From Chloroflexota bacterium (lineage in GTDB: Bacteria > Chloroflexota > UBA6077 > JACCZL01): 64,000 nt of DNA. The DNA is taken from the NCBI GenBank assembly GCA_020845495.1, contig JADLFM010000233.1, forward strand, positions 1-64,000, read 5' to 3'. Shown here in pieces: positions 45,388-53,493 of this stretch. The position numbers were made by a program, and so were the translations under genes. How positions within the stretch are numbered: position 1 is the stretch's first letter; every line of letters starts with the position of its first letter. The notes below the pieces were generated by a model. The model worked only from the letters and a program-made list of their open reading frames with translations, had not been told where the DNA came from and did no database searches.

Positions 45388-46014
45388 TTACGAGACCGGC
45401 TGGGGTGGAGCATCGCCGGCCAATAGCTCTCCGTTCATGCCCAGGCTGGTGTGAAACCGGCAGTAGAAGCGTAGGGCACCCGAATTTGGGACGGTCACGG
45501 CGACGTCGGCCTTGCCGCCCGGTTGGAGCACTGTGTCGATTTGCTGACCAGGGATCGTGAAGGTGTGTTCGGCTGCCCCTTCGTTCTCGATTTCCAGCGT
45601 CAGCTTCTGGCCTGGTGTGCCGCGCACGAAGGTCGGTTCGAAGTAGAAATCGTCCGCCTCGAGCTCGAGCTCATCCGTTCCTCGCGCGTCCTTAAGGCCA
45701 TGATTGTTGAAGGTGAAGCTGCCGAGCCGGACCTCACCTTCGGGAAGCGCCGCTTGTGGGCTGGCGGTCGGCGATGCGGGTGCGAGTGGACTAGCGGCAG
45801 CAATCGGCGAGGCAGGCGTCTGTGGGCTGGCTGCCGAGCCAATCGTAGGGGACGGTGGTGCTGCTGGCGCCGCGATCGTTGGCTTCAGGGGCGCAGTTGG
45901 TGCGGGCGCCGCGGTTGATGCGGGTGGCGACGTTGGCGTCGTACTCGATCCGGAGCATCCGGCGAGGAGCGCGAGCAGGCTTGACGACACGATGCAGAGC
46001 ACGCGAATCGACAC
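45388..46014 (-). CDS. Cupredoxin-domain lipoprotein
   Basis: A 208-residue lipoprotein: signal with lipobox LLAGC (lipid Cys20), a Ser/Thr/Pro/Ala linker of about 75 residues with PTSPP- and ASPLAPASPTASP-like repeats, then a cupredoxin fold (about 110-205). Type-1 copper ligands are visible as His in EHTFTI and Cys, His and Met in FYCRFHTSLGM. Such proteins carry electrons or copper on the outer face of the membrane. A partner could be the CopC-CopD fusion 4 kb away (inference). GTG 46014 stands behind GGAGG; the longer open frame to 46272 is non-coding. Confidence 0.87.
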   Translation of the reverse strand: MSIRVLCIVSSSLLALLAGCSGSSTTPTSPPASTAAPAPTAPLKPTIAAPAAPPSPTIGSAASPQTPASPIAAASPLAPASPTASPQAALPEGEVRLGSFTFNNHGLKDARGTDELELEADDFYFEPTFVRGTPGQKLTLEIENEGAAEHTFTIPGQQIDTVLQPGGKADVAVTVPNSGALRFYCRFHTSLGMNGELLAGDAPPQPVS

Positions 46015-46475
46015 GGGAACCTCCAAACATCTGTCGCTGACACTTCTGATGACACATCGCTCCGCACCAGCCCCGGTCGCCCTTCTCCCCCTCCTTTCGT
46101 GTATCTTCCCCGAACACTGTACGGCACACAGTAGTGAGTCAGATCTGGCTACTCCGCGAAATGTGCGAAGCGGCACATGCGTACTGCGCCCGGCTTCACC
46201 ATCGTGCTCGAACGACAGTTGGCCCACAGCAGTCGTCCTTACGTCGGCTAGAAGTCCCCGCCTTGACTGCAAACACTCGCCTGGCGGTCGTGAAGGCGCG
46301 ATCCTGCCCTGGCATCAGAACGCTTGCCCCAGAGTCCGGTGCAGTCGTGCTCCAGGTGGGCGCCTCTCGAAGGTGGCATCTGACCGAGAGGTACGATCCG
46401 GGCGTGCCTGCGCCCTCCGCATGCTGATTGTCCTGGCAGCATGCACTGTCGGACGGACGGTAGTCGGACGGGCGG
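46015..46475. other. Intergenic region without a gene
   Basis: These 461 bp lie between the DHA2 exporter and cupredoxin genes, both on the minus strand. I see no protein-like frame or repeat here. Confidence 0.45.
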
Positions 46476-48146
46476 TCAGTCAGGCGGGGTGGTCGCGTGC
46501 TCGCGGGTGGCTGCCTGCGCCGAGCCGCCGGGCACGAACCAGGCGACCACCAGAGCCGCGACCGTCGTCACCACGATGCCCACGAACACGACCTGGAGAC
46601 TACCGGCGAGCGTGGCTTCCAGATGGGTCAGCACGGTCGCATCCAGGGTGGCGCGGGCCTGCTCGTTCAGCAGCAGGCTCGTCAGGCCCGCCTCGTCGCC
46701 CCCGGCCGCCGACCGAACGCTGCTCGGGAGGCTGCTCAGGCGCGACAGCAGTACCGCGTTGAGCAGCGAGCCGAGGATCGCTACCCACAGCGAGCTTCCT
46801 AACTGCCGCGAGAACATCGTCGAGGCCGTCGCCACACCCCGGCTGCTCCAGGGGACGGCGCTCTGGATCGCGACGATCAGCGACGTGCTCAGGAAGCCGA
46901 GGCCGGCTCCGAGCACGAAGTTCGCCAGCCCCATGCCGAGCACGTTGTCCGCACGCGCACCCATCAGCATCAGCACGGCGCCGACGATGGTGATGACGGC
47001 TCCGCTGACGGCCGTCCCGCGGAAGCCGAACCGCAGGATCACCCGCCCGGATAGCGTGCTCGCGAGTGGCCAGCCGATCGACATCGGCATCAGCGTGAAG
47101 CCAGCCGTCGTCGCGCTGCCGCCCGACACACCCTGGACATACAGCGGCACGAACGACGTGACCGAGGGTACCAGGCCGCCAATGAACAGGAACCCGCTGT
47201 CGGCAGTCGCCACCACCCGGTTCCGGAACAGCCCGAGCGGCACGATCGGCTCGGGCGCATGGAGCTCGCGAATCACGAAGCCCACCAGGATACCCACCGC
47301 TCCAGTCAGCAGCCCGATGCTCTGCGGCGACGTCCAGGGCCACGCGACGCCGCCCTGGAGCAAGCCGAAGAGGAACAGGCTCACCCCGCTCGCAAGCAGC
47401 ACCGCGCCCAGGTAGTCGACGGCATGCTTCGAGCGAGCCACCGTCTCGCGCAGGAACAGGCTTACCCCGACAATCGAGAGCAGCCCGAGAGGGATGTTGA
47501 TCCAGAAGATCCAGGCCCAATGGAGCCGCTCGACGATGAAGCCGCCGAGTAGCGGTCCGATGAGCGAGGCAATGGCCCAGACGCTCGAGAGCCAGCCCTG
47601 CATCCGGGCGCGCTCCTCCAGGGTGAAGATGTCCCCGATGATCGTGCTCGCGATTGGCTGGACCGCGCCCGCCCCGATCCCCTGGATCGTCCGGAACACG
47701 ATCAACTGGGTCATGCTGCCGGCTTCACCGCACAGGAATGAGCCAGCCAGGAATAGCCCCATGCCGGCCGCCAGAACGGGGCGTCGGCCGTACAGGTCGG
47801 CCAGTTTGCCGTAGATCGGGATGGTGGCGGCCTGGGCCAGCAGGAAGCCCGAGAACACCCAGGTGAAGTCGGCGAAGCCGCCGAGCTTGCCGACGATGGA
47901 CGGCATCGCCGTGGCCACGATGTTCACTTCCATGGCCGCCAGGAACATCGCCAGCATCAGCGAGCCGACGACCAGCCGCCGATGGGGATGCGCTTCCTCG
48001 GGGCTCGATGCGACGCCGGATGCGTCGATGCCTCGCACCGCCTGTCCGTCGGGCGGCGTGCCATCGGGGCCCGACGCATCATTCAGTGACGCGGCAGACG
48101 TCACTCCGAGCGCCGTATCGTCTTCAGGCCGGGCCGTCCTGGACAC
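46476..48146 (-). CDS. DHA2-family (14-helix) MFS drug exporter
   Basis: A 556-residue transporter of the EmrB/QacA drug:H+ antiporter family. A polar N-terminus of about 55 residues precedes 14 helices. Motif A is seen as YGKLADLYGRRPVL, motif C-like in ASLIGPLLGGFIVE, and motif D1 near MLAMFLAAMEVNIVATAMPSI, with the acidic residue of helix 1. It should export amphipathic drugs or metabolites. Start GTG 48146; the 19-bp gap to the PP2C gene upstream on the same strand indicates a common transcript. No TetR-type regulator is adjacent. Confidence 0.92.
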   Translation of the reverse strand: MSRTARPEDDTALGVTSAASLNDASGPDGTPPDGQAVRGIDASGVASSPEEAHPHRRLVVGSLMLAMFLAAMEVNIVATAMPSIVGKLGGFADFTWVFSGFLLAQAATIPIYGKLADLYGRRPVLAAGMGLFLAGSFLCGEAGSMTQLIVFRTIQGIGAGAVQPIASTIIGDIFTLEERARMQGWLSSVWAIASLIGPLLGGFIVERLHWAWIFWINIPLGLLSIVGVSLFLRETVARSKHAVDYLGAVLLASGVSLFLFGLLQGGVAWPWTSPQSIGLLTGAVGILVGFVIRELHAPEPIVPLGLFRNRVVATADSGFLFIGGLVPSVTSFVPLYVQGVSGGSATTAGFTLMPMSIGWPLASTLSGRVILRFGFRGTAVSGAVITIVGAVLMLMGARADNVLGMGLANFVLGAGLGFLSTSLIVAIQSAVPWSSRGVATASTMFSRQLGSSLWVAILGSLLNAVLLSRLSSLPSSVRSAAGGDEAGLTSLLLNEQARATLDATVLTHLEATLAGSLQVVFVGIVVTTVAALVVAWFVPGGSAQAATREHATTPPD

Positions 48147-48165
48147 CCTGTCTGCCGCCGGCCGG

Positions 48166-48897
48166 CTAGCCGACCCGCGCGACGACGACCGTCACGTTAT
48201 CGTGGCCGCCGCGCTGGATGGCCAGGTCGACCAGCACCTGCGCCGCCTGCTCCGGCCCGGCCTCGCCGGCGAGGTGTGCCACCTCGACCGGGCGAACGTG
48301 CTCGGTCAGCCCGTCCGAGCAGAGGACCAGCACGTCGCCCGCGGCCAGGTCCAGCGGCGGGTACACCTCCACCTGGACGTCTGCTTCGACGCCGAGGCAG
48401 CGGGTCAGGACGTGGCGGAACGGGTGCCGCTCGCCGTCTTCGGGCGAGATCACGCCGGCCTCGATCTGCTCCGCGACCCAGCCATGATCGCGGGTAACCT
48501 GTCGGGCCTCGCCGCTGCGCACCAGGAAAGCCGGGCTGTCCCCGACGTTCGCAAGGTAGGCCCGTCCAGCGGACAGGATGGCTGCCACGACGGTGCTGCC
48601 CATCCCTCGCTTGGCCTCATCCTGCTGCGCTTCCTCCCAGATCGCGCGGTTCGCCCGCTCGATGGACGTCCGCAGGCTCCCGCCCAGATCGCCCGTCGTC
48701 TGGTGTAGCTCGCGGTCGAGCACCTCGACGGTTCGGGCGCTGGCGACCTCGCCGGCAAGATGGCCGCCCATGCCATCGGCCACCACGCAGACAGCCTGAC
48801 CGGCATCGGTCAGGAACGCGATCCAGGCGTCCTCATTATGGTCGCGCCGCCGCCCGACGTCGCTGACTGCGCCGACCTCGATCTTCCGTTCGCCCAT
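48166..48897 (-). CDS. PP2C-type serine/threonine phosphatase
   Basis: A 243-residue Mg/Mn-dependent phosphatase with the family's motifs in order: DVGRRRDHNEDAW, VADGMGGHLAGE (metal-binding Asp/Gly), GMGSTVVAAIL, ANVGDSPAFLV, VTRDHGWVAEQIEAGVIS, LCSDGLTEHV and GGHDNVTVVVA. All catalytic Asp are kept. It removes phosphate from Ser/Thr targets of bacterial Hanks-type kinases; no kinase gene is in the window except perhaps the one ending at position 198 (speculative). ATG 48897 is the start; the frame to 49023 upstream is filler. Confidence 0.92.
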   Translation of the reverse strand: MGERKIEVGAVSDVGRRRDHNEDAWIAFLTDAGQAVCVVADGMGGHLAGEVASARTVEVLDRELHQTTGDLGGSLRTSIERANRAIWEEAQQDEAKRGMGSTVVAAILSAGRAYLANVGDSPAFLVRSGEARQVTRDHGWVAEQIEAGVISPEDGERHPFRHVLTRCLGVEADVQVEVYPPLDLAAGDVLVLCSDGLTEHVRPVEVAHLAGEAGPEQAAQVLVDLAIQRGGHDNVTVVVARVG

Positions 48898-49085
48898 CTT
48901 CCCCGCTCCTGCCGCCTCGTCCCGCTCCACCCAGCGTCGTCGGCACGGCCATGGAACGCGTCGCCCGGCGCTCGCCCGGATTATCCGGGCCGGGCGAGCG
49001 CCCGTCAACGCCCCGGCGAGCATGGTTCGCCCCGGGGCATGCTCGATCGCCCCGAGGGTACGCCTGATCGCCTGGGCGGACGCGG

Positions 49086-49562
49086 TTAGTCGGCTGCCGG
49101 TACTGCCGCGAGCACCTCGTCAGCGTGACCCTCGACGCTCACCTTTGGGAACACCCGGGCGATCGTGCCATCCTTGCCGATGACGAACGTCGTCCGCTCA
49201 ATGCCCATGTACTTCTTCCCGTACATGTTCTTCTCTTTCCAGACGCCGTAGCGCTGGGCGACTTCGGCGCCGGGATCGGCGAGGAGCGGGAACGGGAGGT
49301 TGAACTTGTCGCGAAACTTCACGTGTGACGCCACGCTGTCCGGGCTGACGCCGAGAATGACGGCGTCCTTCTTCGCGAACTCGCCCGACAGATCGCGGAA
49401 GTAGCACGCTTCCTTCGTGCAACCCGGCGTATCGTCCTTCGGATAGAAGTACAACACCACGGCCTGCTTGTTCCGGAAGTCGTCGAGCGAGACGGTCGAG
49501 CCATCGGCGGCGGTCAGCGTGAAGCCTGGGGCTGGTGCGCCAGCCTGAGGGATATCGGTCAC
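49086..49562 (-). CDS. bcp: Peroxiredoxin of the BCP/PrxQ type
   Basis: A 158-residue atypical 2-Cys peroxiredoxin that reduces H2O2 and organic peroxides with electrons from thioredoxin. The peroxidatic Cys48 is in DDTPGCTKEAC and the likely resolving Cys53 is five residues later, the PrxQ arrangement. YFYPKDDTPGC, GVSPDSVASHVKFRDKFNLPFPLLADP and IERTTFVIGKDG are typical. Start GTG 49562, with AAGGAG 7 nt ahead. The thioredoxin reductase gene at 57235 could supply its reductant pathway. Confidence 0.93.
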   Translation of the reverse strand: MTDIPQAGAPAPGFTLTAADGSTVSLDDFRNKQAVVLYFYPKDDTPGCTKEACYFRDLSGEFAKKDAVILGVSPDSVASHVKFRDKFNLPFPLLADPGAEVAQRYGVWKEKNMYGKKYMGIERTTFVIGKDGTIARVFPKVSVEGHADEVLAAVPAAD

Positions 49563-49782
49563 GGCGTCGCTCCTTGGGGCCGAGTGTCTGCATCGCGTAC
49601 CGCGCTTGCGCCCGTCACACGTCGGGGCGTGGCGCCGGCGAGCGTCCATACCGGTCGATTCTAGCGATCCGCGCCGTTGGAAGGTCTGTATTCACGACAG
49701 TCCGCGGTCCGGGGGTGGCCCGGTCTCTGGGGGTAGCTCCGTCTCTGAGGATAGCCTGGGTTGGGGCCAGGTGGATCTCTCC

Positions 49783-52164
49783 TCACGGCAGCGCGATCGA
49801 CGCCGGCCGATCGAAGTCGTCGTAGCGGGTGGTCATGTAGTGGGACGGCGCTACCATCGCCTCGCGTCGCAGCAAGCCATCGTCTCGCCCGACCCACCAG
49901 CAGTACCAGGCGCGGTCGCGCGGGACGTAGAAGCTAAGCACCCGCACCGACGCCCCGTCCAGCGCCGTCTCGTAGCCGAGGCGTTGGGCCGTTGCGCCCG
50001 CGTAGTTGTCGTGATAGGCCGGGTAGTGGAACGGCGCGCTCCGACGCAGGGTTCGCCACTCCTCATCGCCTCGCCGGAAGGCCTGAGCCGCACCGATCGC
50101 GATCGACTCGTCGCCCTCAGCAGTGACCAGTCGGTAGCGATCCGGCGCGACGTATTCGGCCGTCGATTGCACGAGCCCGCCAGTCCCATCCGCCAGCACG
50201 TCTCGCTGCCGGACCGCCGTGAGGCGTTCCAGGCGGTCGAGCGACGCCTCGAACAGGGCTTCGGCGGCAGGGTCGGGCGATGGCGGATCGAGGCCGGCTC
50301 GGTTGGGGTCCGGCACCAGCACGTCGAAGGTCGTCATCATCGTGCCCTTCAAATGGACCGTGCCCGTCACATCGACGCGCCACCAACCCGGGCGAGCGAA
50401 CGGCGAGAACGTCGCCACGTTCCGTCCGTCGCCCTGCTCTTCGGCAAACGTCTCGACCGGCGCTGGCGGCGCATCGAGGGATGCTGTCAGCGGGGCAATC
50501 TCGCTGGCCGTCAAGTGGACCAGTCCCAGCCCTTGGGGTCGGCCGGTCTCGTCGGTCACCTGGACCGTCGCCCGCACCTCGCCAGGCCCCGCCCGGTCGA
50601 GCGTCAGATGCATGCGCAAGTGCCCGTCAGTCGGCACCGGCTGAACCAGCTCTAGTGGCAGCGTGCTCGTCTCAGCCGGTGGGGGGAGCACCGCGAGCGC
50701 CCCGGCCGCGAGCAGCACCCCCACCCCGAGACCAAGCTCGGCCAGCAGCGCCGCGCCAGGCCGAGCGCGCGGTGTCGCCTCAGTACGCCGCCACCTCCAG
50801 ACCAGGAAGCCAGCCCCGAACAGACCTGCCACCAGCACGAGCTTGACCACGAGCGACTGCCCGTAGCGGCTCGCCAGCAGGTAGGATGGGTCGAGGCCGA
50901 TGAGCCAGCCGCTCGCGACGCCGGTCACGAGCGCCACGGCCGCCGAGGCCAATGCCAGCCTGCTGAAGCGCCGCGCCACGATCCGGGCGGCGGCCGGCTG
51001 TTCACGGGTGAGCACGGGTATCACCAGCGCGAAGGCCGCGATGCCGCCAATCCAGGCGCCGGCCGCCAGTTGATGGGCCGTGTCCACCAGGACTGCCCCG
51101 AACCCGTTTGCGGCGGCGTGGCTGCTCTGGCCGCGCGTCAGCACCAGCAGCGCTGCGAACGCCGCCGCCATGCCGGCCGACCCGCTCGGCGCGGCCAGGT
51201 AAGCGATCATCGGTGCGAGCGTCAGCCGGAGCAACGCCAGGGCCCCGACTTTCCCGAGCCCGGCGAAGGCGCTTGCCCCGCCAGCCCCCTCGGGTGTGGA
51301 TATCGAGAAGAGGCCGAGTTCGGCCGCTATCTCGCCGATGCTGGCGACGGCCAGAAAGATCAGTGCGGCGGTGAGTGCTCGTCCGAGTCGATGCATGGCC
51401 CTGGGCGCCAACGCAGCGAACGCCACGCCGGCGGGCACCCCAACCGCTATCCCAGCAGGCGCATCTGCCGATCTGCCCTCGGCGCCGCTGGCTGCTGGGT
51501 CACCTGCATCGCCAGCGGTGACGTTTGCCATGGCGCGATTCGGACCACCTGCCGATGCGCCACTCGGCACGCTGGCCGACGCTTCACCCGCTCCGCCGTT
51601 CGCTCTATGACCGGGAGCATCCGCTGGCGTGGTGGACCCCGGGTCCGCTGTTGCGAGGGCCGACTCGACGGCCCAGGCTCGGAACACGAGCAGCCCGAGT
51701 ACCAGGGACGCCGCGAGCAGGCCGGCCCACTGGACGGCTACCTCAGCGGGAGAGGGCAGCGCCGCCGTCGCACCGTCCGTGGCTGGAGGCGTCCGCCCCA
51801 CCCCGAAGCGATAGCTCCCCTGCCAGCGGTGGCCGTCCGCCTGTGAGAGGCTCCACCAGCGGACGGTATAGACCCCTTCCGGCAGGTCCGCGAGGTCGAC
51901 GGTGACGACACGGTCGTTGGGCGGCCCGAAGGTGGGAGTTCCACGATCGACGCGGTTGCCCTGCTCGTCGTACACCTCGACACGCGTTGCGGAGTGGTCG
52001 AGCGGCTCGCTGAAGCGGAGACGGAGCGCTTGGGGCGGCGCCGGCACCGACGCGCCGGCCGCCGGCTCGGCCTGCTGAAGTTCAGCGTGGGCGTACGCGG
52101 GCGCGACCGGCCAGAGGACAAGCAGTCCCAGCAGCGCGGCGATCGGCAGGAGCAGTCGCGACAC
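49783..52164 (-). CDS. CopC-CopD copper-resistance fusion with extra C-terminal lipoprotein-like domain
   Basis: A 793-residue membrane protein. The signal (VSRLLLPIAALLGLLVLWPVAPAYA) ends just before HAELQQAEPAAG, so the mature N-terminal His is the CopC copper ligand; a second, DGH, is in QADGHRWQGSYRF. CopC spans about 27-125. A linker with Ala/Gly/Pro-rich low complexity (about 190-265) leads to the eight-helix CopD domain (to about 520). The remaining 270 residues are outside the usual fusion: a beta region (LRMHLTLDRAGPGEVRATVQV...) and a LolA/LppX-like end. Copper uptake across the membrane is the family's role. Start GTG 52164 is chosen from the signal peptide; GTG 52242 is an alternative. 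Confidence 0.85.
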   Translation of the reverse strand: MSRLLLPIAALLGLLVLWPVAPAYAHAELQQAEPAAGASVPAPPQALRLRFSEPLDHSATRVEVYDEQGNRVDRGTPTFGPPNDRVVTVDLADLPEGVYTVRWWSLSQADGHRWQGSYRFGVGRTPPATDGATAALPSPAEVAVQWAGLLAASLVLGLLVFRAWAVESALATADPGSTTPADAPGHRANGGAGEASASVPSGASAGGPNRAMANVTAGDAGDPAASGAEGRSADAPAGIAVGVPAGVAFAALAPRAMHRLGRALTAALIFLAVASIGEIAAELGLFSISTPEGAGGASAFAGLGKVGALALLRLTLAPMIAYLAAPSGSAGMAAAFAALLVLTRGQSSHAAANGFGAVLVDTAHQLAAGAWIGGIAAFALVIPVLTREQPAAARIVARRFSRLALASAAVALVTGVASGWLIGLDPSYLLASRYGQSLVVKLVLVAGLFGAGFLVWRWRRTEATPRARPGAALLAELGLGVGVLLAAGALAVLPPPAETSTLPLELVQPVPTDGHLRMHLTLDRAGPGEVRATVQVTDETGRPQGLGLVHLTASEIAPLTASLDAPPAPVETFAEEQGDGRNVATFSPFARPGWWRVDVTGTVHLKGTMMTTFDVLVPDPNRAGLDPPSPDPAAEALFEASLDRLERLTAVRQRDVLADGTGGLVQSTAEYVAPDRYRLVTAEGDESIAIGAAQAFRRGDEEWRTLRRSAPFHYPAYHDNYAGATAQRLGYETALDGASVRVLSFYVPRDRAWYCWWVGRDDGLLRREAMVAPSHYMTTRYDDFDRPASIALP

Positions 52165-52392
52165 ATCGGGAGTGTGGCACGCGCGGCCCAACCCTGCCCA
52201 GGGGCAGTGCCCGAGAGCGCCCACTCTCCGGCGGGTAGCCACGTAGAGACCTGGGTAGCCACGCCACGGGGCGTCCGCCCTACACGCGGCAAGCGCCGCT
52301 CGACACCTTCACCCGCCTCTATCGGCAAGGCCCCACCCTGCACGCGTTCGACGCTTCTGTGCACACAGGCGTGGGGCCAGGCTCACCGGATT

Positions 52393-52495
52393 GTCGCGCC
52401 GAACGCCCGACGCCTCCCGGCCGTCGCGAGGCCAATGGCGGCCCATTGCTCCACGATGCCAACCAGTCGCGCCGAACGCCCGACGCCTCCCGGCC
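52393..52495. repeat. 30-bp direct repeat pair, 43 bp apart
   Basis: Thirty identical bases that begin GTCGCGCCGAACGCCCGACG are found at 52393-52422 and 52466-52495. They lie in a non-coding stretch between the CopC-CopD gene and the transposase remnant. Confidence 0.9.
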
Positions 52496-52656
52496 AGCGC
52501 GAGAGTGCCATCGCGCGCTCGCCTCCGCTCTTCACGTGCTGAGCGCTGAGCGGCGCGGGTGCTTCAGGGGCGCGCGTGGGCGCGAGGGCCGGGGAAGCCT
52601 CAGGTGTACCGTCTCCGGATGGAGGCTCGTCGGGCAAGCTGCCTTCGGGTGGCCTC

Positions 52657-53013
52657 TCACCCCACAGTTTCGAGGATCTGGTCAAGCAAGCCCAGGCGCT
52701 GCCAGCGCTGGTACGTGCGGTGGACCGAGCTATCGTCTGGGAAGTCCTTCGGCAGATGGTTCCAGCGACAGCCGCTCCGAATCCGGTACAGGATCGCGTC
52801 GAGTGCCTGACGCTGGTCAATTCGCTTGCGGCCGAGCCGGCGCGGCGGGTCGAACTGCTCCAGGAGCGATCGTACCGATTCCCAGTCCGAGTCTGAAACG
52901 CGGTCGATGTCAAAGATATCGCAGTCGATCGGCGCGTCTGAGCGGATGTCACAGACGTTCGTTGCCACAGTAGCCCTCCTGTGCGACGCGCCCCCTTGCA
53001 AGATCCGTGCCAC
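52657..53013 (-). pseudogene. IS5-type transposase remnant (DUF4096 N-terminal part)
   Basis: A 118-residue frame. Residues about 40-118 (DSDWESVRSLLEQFDPPRRLGRKRIDQRQALDAILYRIRSGCRWNHLPKDFPDDSSVHRTYQRWQRLGLLDQILET) match the DUF4096 helix-turn-helix module that opens IS5-family transposases. The protein then stops, and no DDE catalytic domain is found in any frame downstream. Some IS5 groups split the transposase in two frames, so this may be a leftover ORF A. Terminal inverted repeats of an intact element were not recognised. Confidence 0.72.
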
Positions 53014-53174
53014 GCCGACGGTCGTGCTGACACCACAGTCTCGGTGGCATCTGCATGGTCGTAGCCGGGGCGTGTGACGGTTTCACCGTGGTATCGGTGT
53101 GGTATCGGCTGAGCGTCGGCCGGGGATCGATACGCGCGGCCTGGACAGCAACGGGTAGGACGGCAGAGCGTCGG

Positions 53175-53233
53175 GCCGATCAGGATCCGGCCCCCGGAAA
53201 TGCGGAGCCCAGCGGGGCCGGATCCTGATCGGC
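53175..53233. repeat. 20-bp perfect inverted repeat with 19-nt loop
   Basis: Bases 53175-53194 (GCCGATCAGGATCCGGCCCC) and 53214-53233 are exact reverse complements. It lies 160 bp beyond the transposase remnant and 260 bp before the histidine kinase gene. There is no T run. It could be an IS scar, a repeat of the REP type or a terminator. Confidence 0.85.
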
Positions 53234-53493
53234 GCCGCCCGCGAAACGCTCGGACACCAGCTCGACACACCGCTCGTACCATTGGTTGCGGGGCCGAGCG
53301 CTACAGATGCATTGCAGTCCGACAAGAGCGCCCGAAACCCCCTCCTTACGTCTTGTGATCCGGCCCGGGGCCGCCGTACAGTGGCTTCTGCCGTGAAGCG
53401 TCCTTCGCATCGTCTGCCCGCCGTTTCTCACCCCCCGGCCTCAACGCTCGGCGCACCCCAACGTCTGGCCCGCAGGGTCGGGCGTTGCGCGAC

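Noticed and set aside
52383..53282. 299-residue minus-strand frame over the transposase stub
   Set aside because: The DUF4096 motif is in another frame; this one is Arg/Ser/Ala filler.
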